Below are positions 62,170 to 64,000 of a DNA stretch of 64,000 nucleotides, piece by piece. A model generated the notes under the pieces. That model had not been told where the DNA came from. It saw nothing but the letters and a program-made list of their open reading frames with translations, and made no database searches. This stretch comes from Strongyloides papillosus (Eukaryota; Nematoda; Chromadorea; Rhabditida; Strongyloididae): the NCBI GenBank assembly GCA_005656395.1, contig SRSI01000077.1, forward strand, positions 930,001 to 994,000, given 5' to 3'. A program made the translations under genes and the position numbers. The stretch's first letter is position 1. Each line of letters begins with the position of its first letter.

Positions 62170-62408
62170 CTTGAAATTTTTTTATTTATAAGAAAAAAAG
62201 TCTCAAAACGAAATGCGTCGAGTGATTGGAATGTTACTATTTAGGACCGCCTGGATATTTTTTTGTCTTTATTTGACGATAGATAATATGATATAAAGTA
62301 AATGAGGAAATAATTCAATATTTTTATTGAAAAAAAAGTTTATTGAAATCCTACAGACTTATGTGATCAATAAAAGAAATTTGGTAGAAACTAATAAATT
62401 AACGTATG
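62170..62408. other. Short same-strand spacer
   Basis: About 240 bases between two minus-strand genes, short enough for an operon-like arrangement. Nothing else was recognised. Confidence 0.45.
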
Positions 62409-62630
62409 CTATTTCAACTCATCACTATTTTTTCTGGCTTCCAATTCTTTGTGATAAATGTAGTCTTCCATTTCTTGATGGTAGTTATATTCTTTTGATG
62501 CACTTACACGTTTAACAAACAAAGAAGCTTTGTAAGATCCATACGCAAGAGTTCCAACTCCACCAACAAAAACGACTGCGATTATGCTACCTCTAAATTT
62601 TCCAAACCACTTCGATAGGTTCGTAATCAT
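62409..62630 (-). CDS. Small one-pass membrane protein, unknown
   Basis: A 73-residue single-exon frame. A short basic amphipathic start (MITNLSKWFGKFRG) leads into one hydrophobic helix at about residues 15-33 (SIIAVVFVGGVGTLAYGSY) and a charged C-terminal half with HQEMEDYIYHKELEARK. The size and layout fit a small mitochondrial or ER inner-membrane protein, such as an accessory or assembly factor, but no family was recognised. It is the upstream neighbour of ints-9 on the same strand. Confidence 0.6.
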   Translation of the reverse strand: MITNLSKWFGKFRGSIIAVVFVGGVGTLAYGSYKASLFVKRVSASKEYNYHQEMEDYIYHKELEARKNSDELK

Positions 62631-64000
62631 AGTTAAATAAGTGTAAAAAATGTTTCGATATGGTAAATTTTTAAATCCGATGTGAATAAATCTCCAAAAT
62701 TTCGATTAAATTTCTTTCTAAGATTATTTAATTATGACAAAAAAATTTAAAGTTATTTTTTATGATGTTAAACCAAAATAAATTTTTTAGATACTAGTGC
62801 AGTGATACAAAAAGAAGCAAACAAAAATACTAAGTTATTTTATAAATAATATTATACAGTAATATCCTTTATTTTGCCAAAATAACATTTGAAGTAAATT
62901 TTAAGCTTTAAAAAATCTTGTAAATTTTAATAAAAAATATGAAAGAAAGTCTAATCACCACAATTTCAAAACTCTTGAGATGCTAAATATTTTACTGACA
63001 TAAAATTGCTTTATATACTTCTGTCAATTATACATGAAAGTCTTACTTCTAAATTTTTATTAGTTATTAATGCACAATTAAAATATATGAATTATATTTA
63101 ACGATTTTATTTTTACGTTTATATTATTCATTTACAAAAAAAAATATTGTTATTTATTGTCCCTTTTTTCATTAAAAATACTGCTCTCAAATTATATAAA
63201 TTTTTGCTATTGCAAATGTAGTATATCATGAAATTTTATAATATTAGCAAACAACTAATTTATTTTGGAAATATTAGACTTCTTGATATATCACTTAGAA
63301 GGATATTTTAATGTTTTTGGAGTGTTGTGGAAAATTCTTTTCTTCTACTAAAATGTTAAACAAATTTTCAAAAAACAGTTTATTTTTGAAAAAAGATTAT
63401 ATCAATGAAGTTATTTTTTAAAAGTCCTATATTTTTTACAGATAACACTTATTTTACATAAAAAAAAATTTTTTTCAATAAATATTTTTCTAAACGTACC
63501 GGAAATGTTATTTATTATTATAATGCATGCCATTTTCATTTATTTTTTAAATGTTCAAAATAAATAATATATTTTTATTTGTTTTTACAAGTACAATTTT
63601 TAAATTTAATTACAACTAATACCTTTTTTGAAATAATTAAAAAACAATATTGAAATAGGTTTTGATAAAAAATACTATTAACAGACCATTATTTTTTGGA
63701 ACTTATAAGATTGATGTTAAAAATTTATTCTTTTATTATTATATGATTTGAAAAATTGTCATTAACAATATTTATTTGCAACAAGATTTGAATTCTACTG
63801 GTAAATCGTACTAATAGACTAATTTTTGTTTTTATTAAAATAACAATGAAATTAAATTAATAATAAATACGGATAAAACAATTTTTCTTGTTTAAATATA
63901 ACTTGCGATTGTATAGTTCATATTTTAAAAATTACACTGTTATTATCTTTTTTTACACTTAGAAATGTTGTGACCTATAATTTTATGTAAAAAATTGTCA
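62631..64000. other. AT-rich intergenic to window end
   Basis: No open frame or recognisable RNA, repeat or element was seen up to the window edge. Confidence 0.5.

Overview
The window is nuclear DNA of a very AT-rich nematode. The evidence is short GT-AG introns (many 37-60 nt), acceptors of the TTTTAG/TTTCAG type placed just before start codons as expected for spliced-leader trans-splicing, nematode-typical gene families (dex-1-like NIDO/EGF protein, ShK peptide, clade-expanded UGT, Clc-like tetraspan, cytoplasmic intermediate filament with lamin tail), and base composition like Strongyloididae (Strongyloides and relatives). The species is inferred, not proven. No bacterial, viral or organellar segment was seen.

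Layout. 1-7.5 kb: a Cezanne/OTUD7 deubiquitinase, a PEBP protein, a small secreted protein and a four-pass membrane protein, all on +. 7.5-14.7 kb: a gene-poor AT desert. 14.7-21.6 kb: a Goliath/GRAIL RING ubiquitin ligase (+), a convergent tetraspan protein (-), and the rRNA m5C methyltransferase NOP2/NSUN1 (+). 22-27 kb: a small ORF and complex I NDUFB5 on -, a GC-richer unresolved interval, a class B DnaJ (dnj-13-like) with two perfect heat-shock elements, and an unknown Ser/Lys-rich ORF. 27-31 kb: a foldback repeat and an intermediate filament gene. 31.8-42.9 kb: a dense + strand run with a mitochondrial pyrimidine-nucleotide carrier, a secreted TolB-like beta-propeller protein whose last intron holds the complete holocytochrome c synthase gene on the opposite strand, alkylglycerone-phosphate synthase (plasmalogen synthesis), NAD(P)HX dehydratase and glucosamine-6-phosphate deaminase. 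43-52.3 kb: an ShK peptide (-), a PAQR/adiponectin-receptor homologue (+), a 4'-phosphopantetheinyl transferase (+) and a dex-1-like adhesion protein (-). 52.3-57.4 kb: a second desert. 57.4-62.6 kb: a UDP-glucuronosyltransferase (-), an unknown PH-like ORF (+), Integrator subunit 9 (-) and a one-pass small protein (-).

Most genes are housekeeping and do not form one pathway. Several are mitochondrial (NDUFB5, HCCS, SLC25 carrier) or metabolic repair/lipid genes (NAXD, AGPS, PPTase, UGT). Exon structures were built by hand from splice signals, reading phase and family similarity. The strongest structural observation is the nested antisense HCCS gene. The tandem duplication inside the host protein independently supports the host exon junctions. 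No wholly new biological system could be demonstrated.
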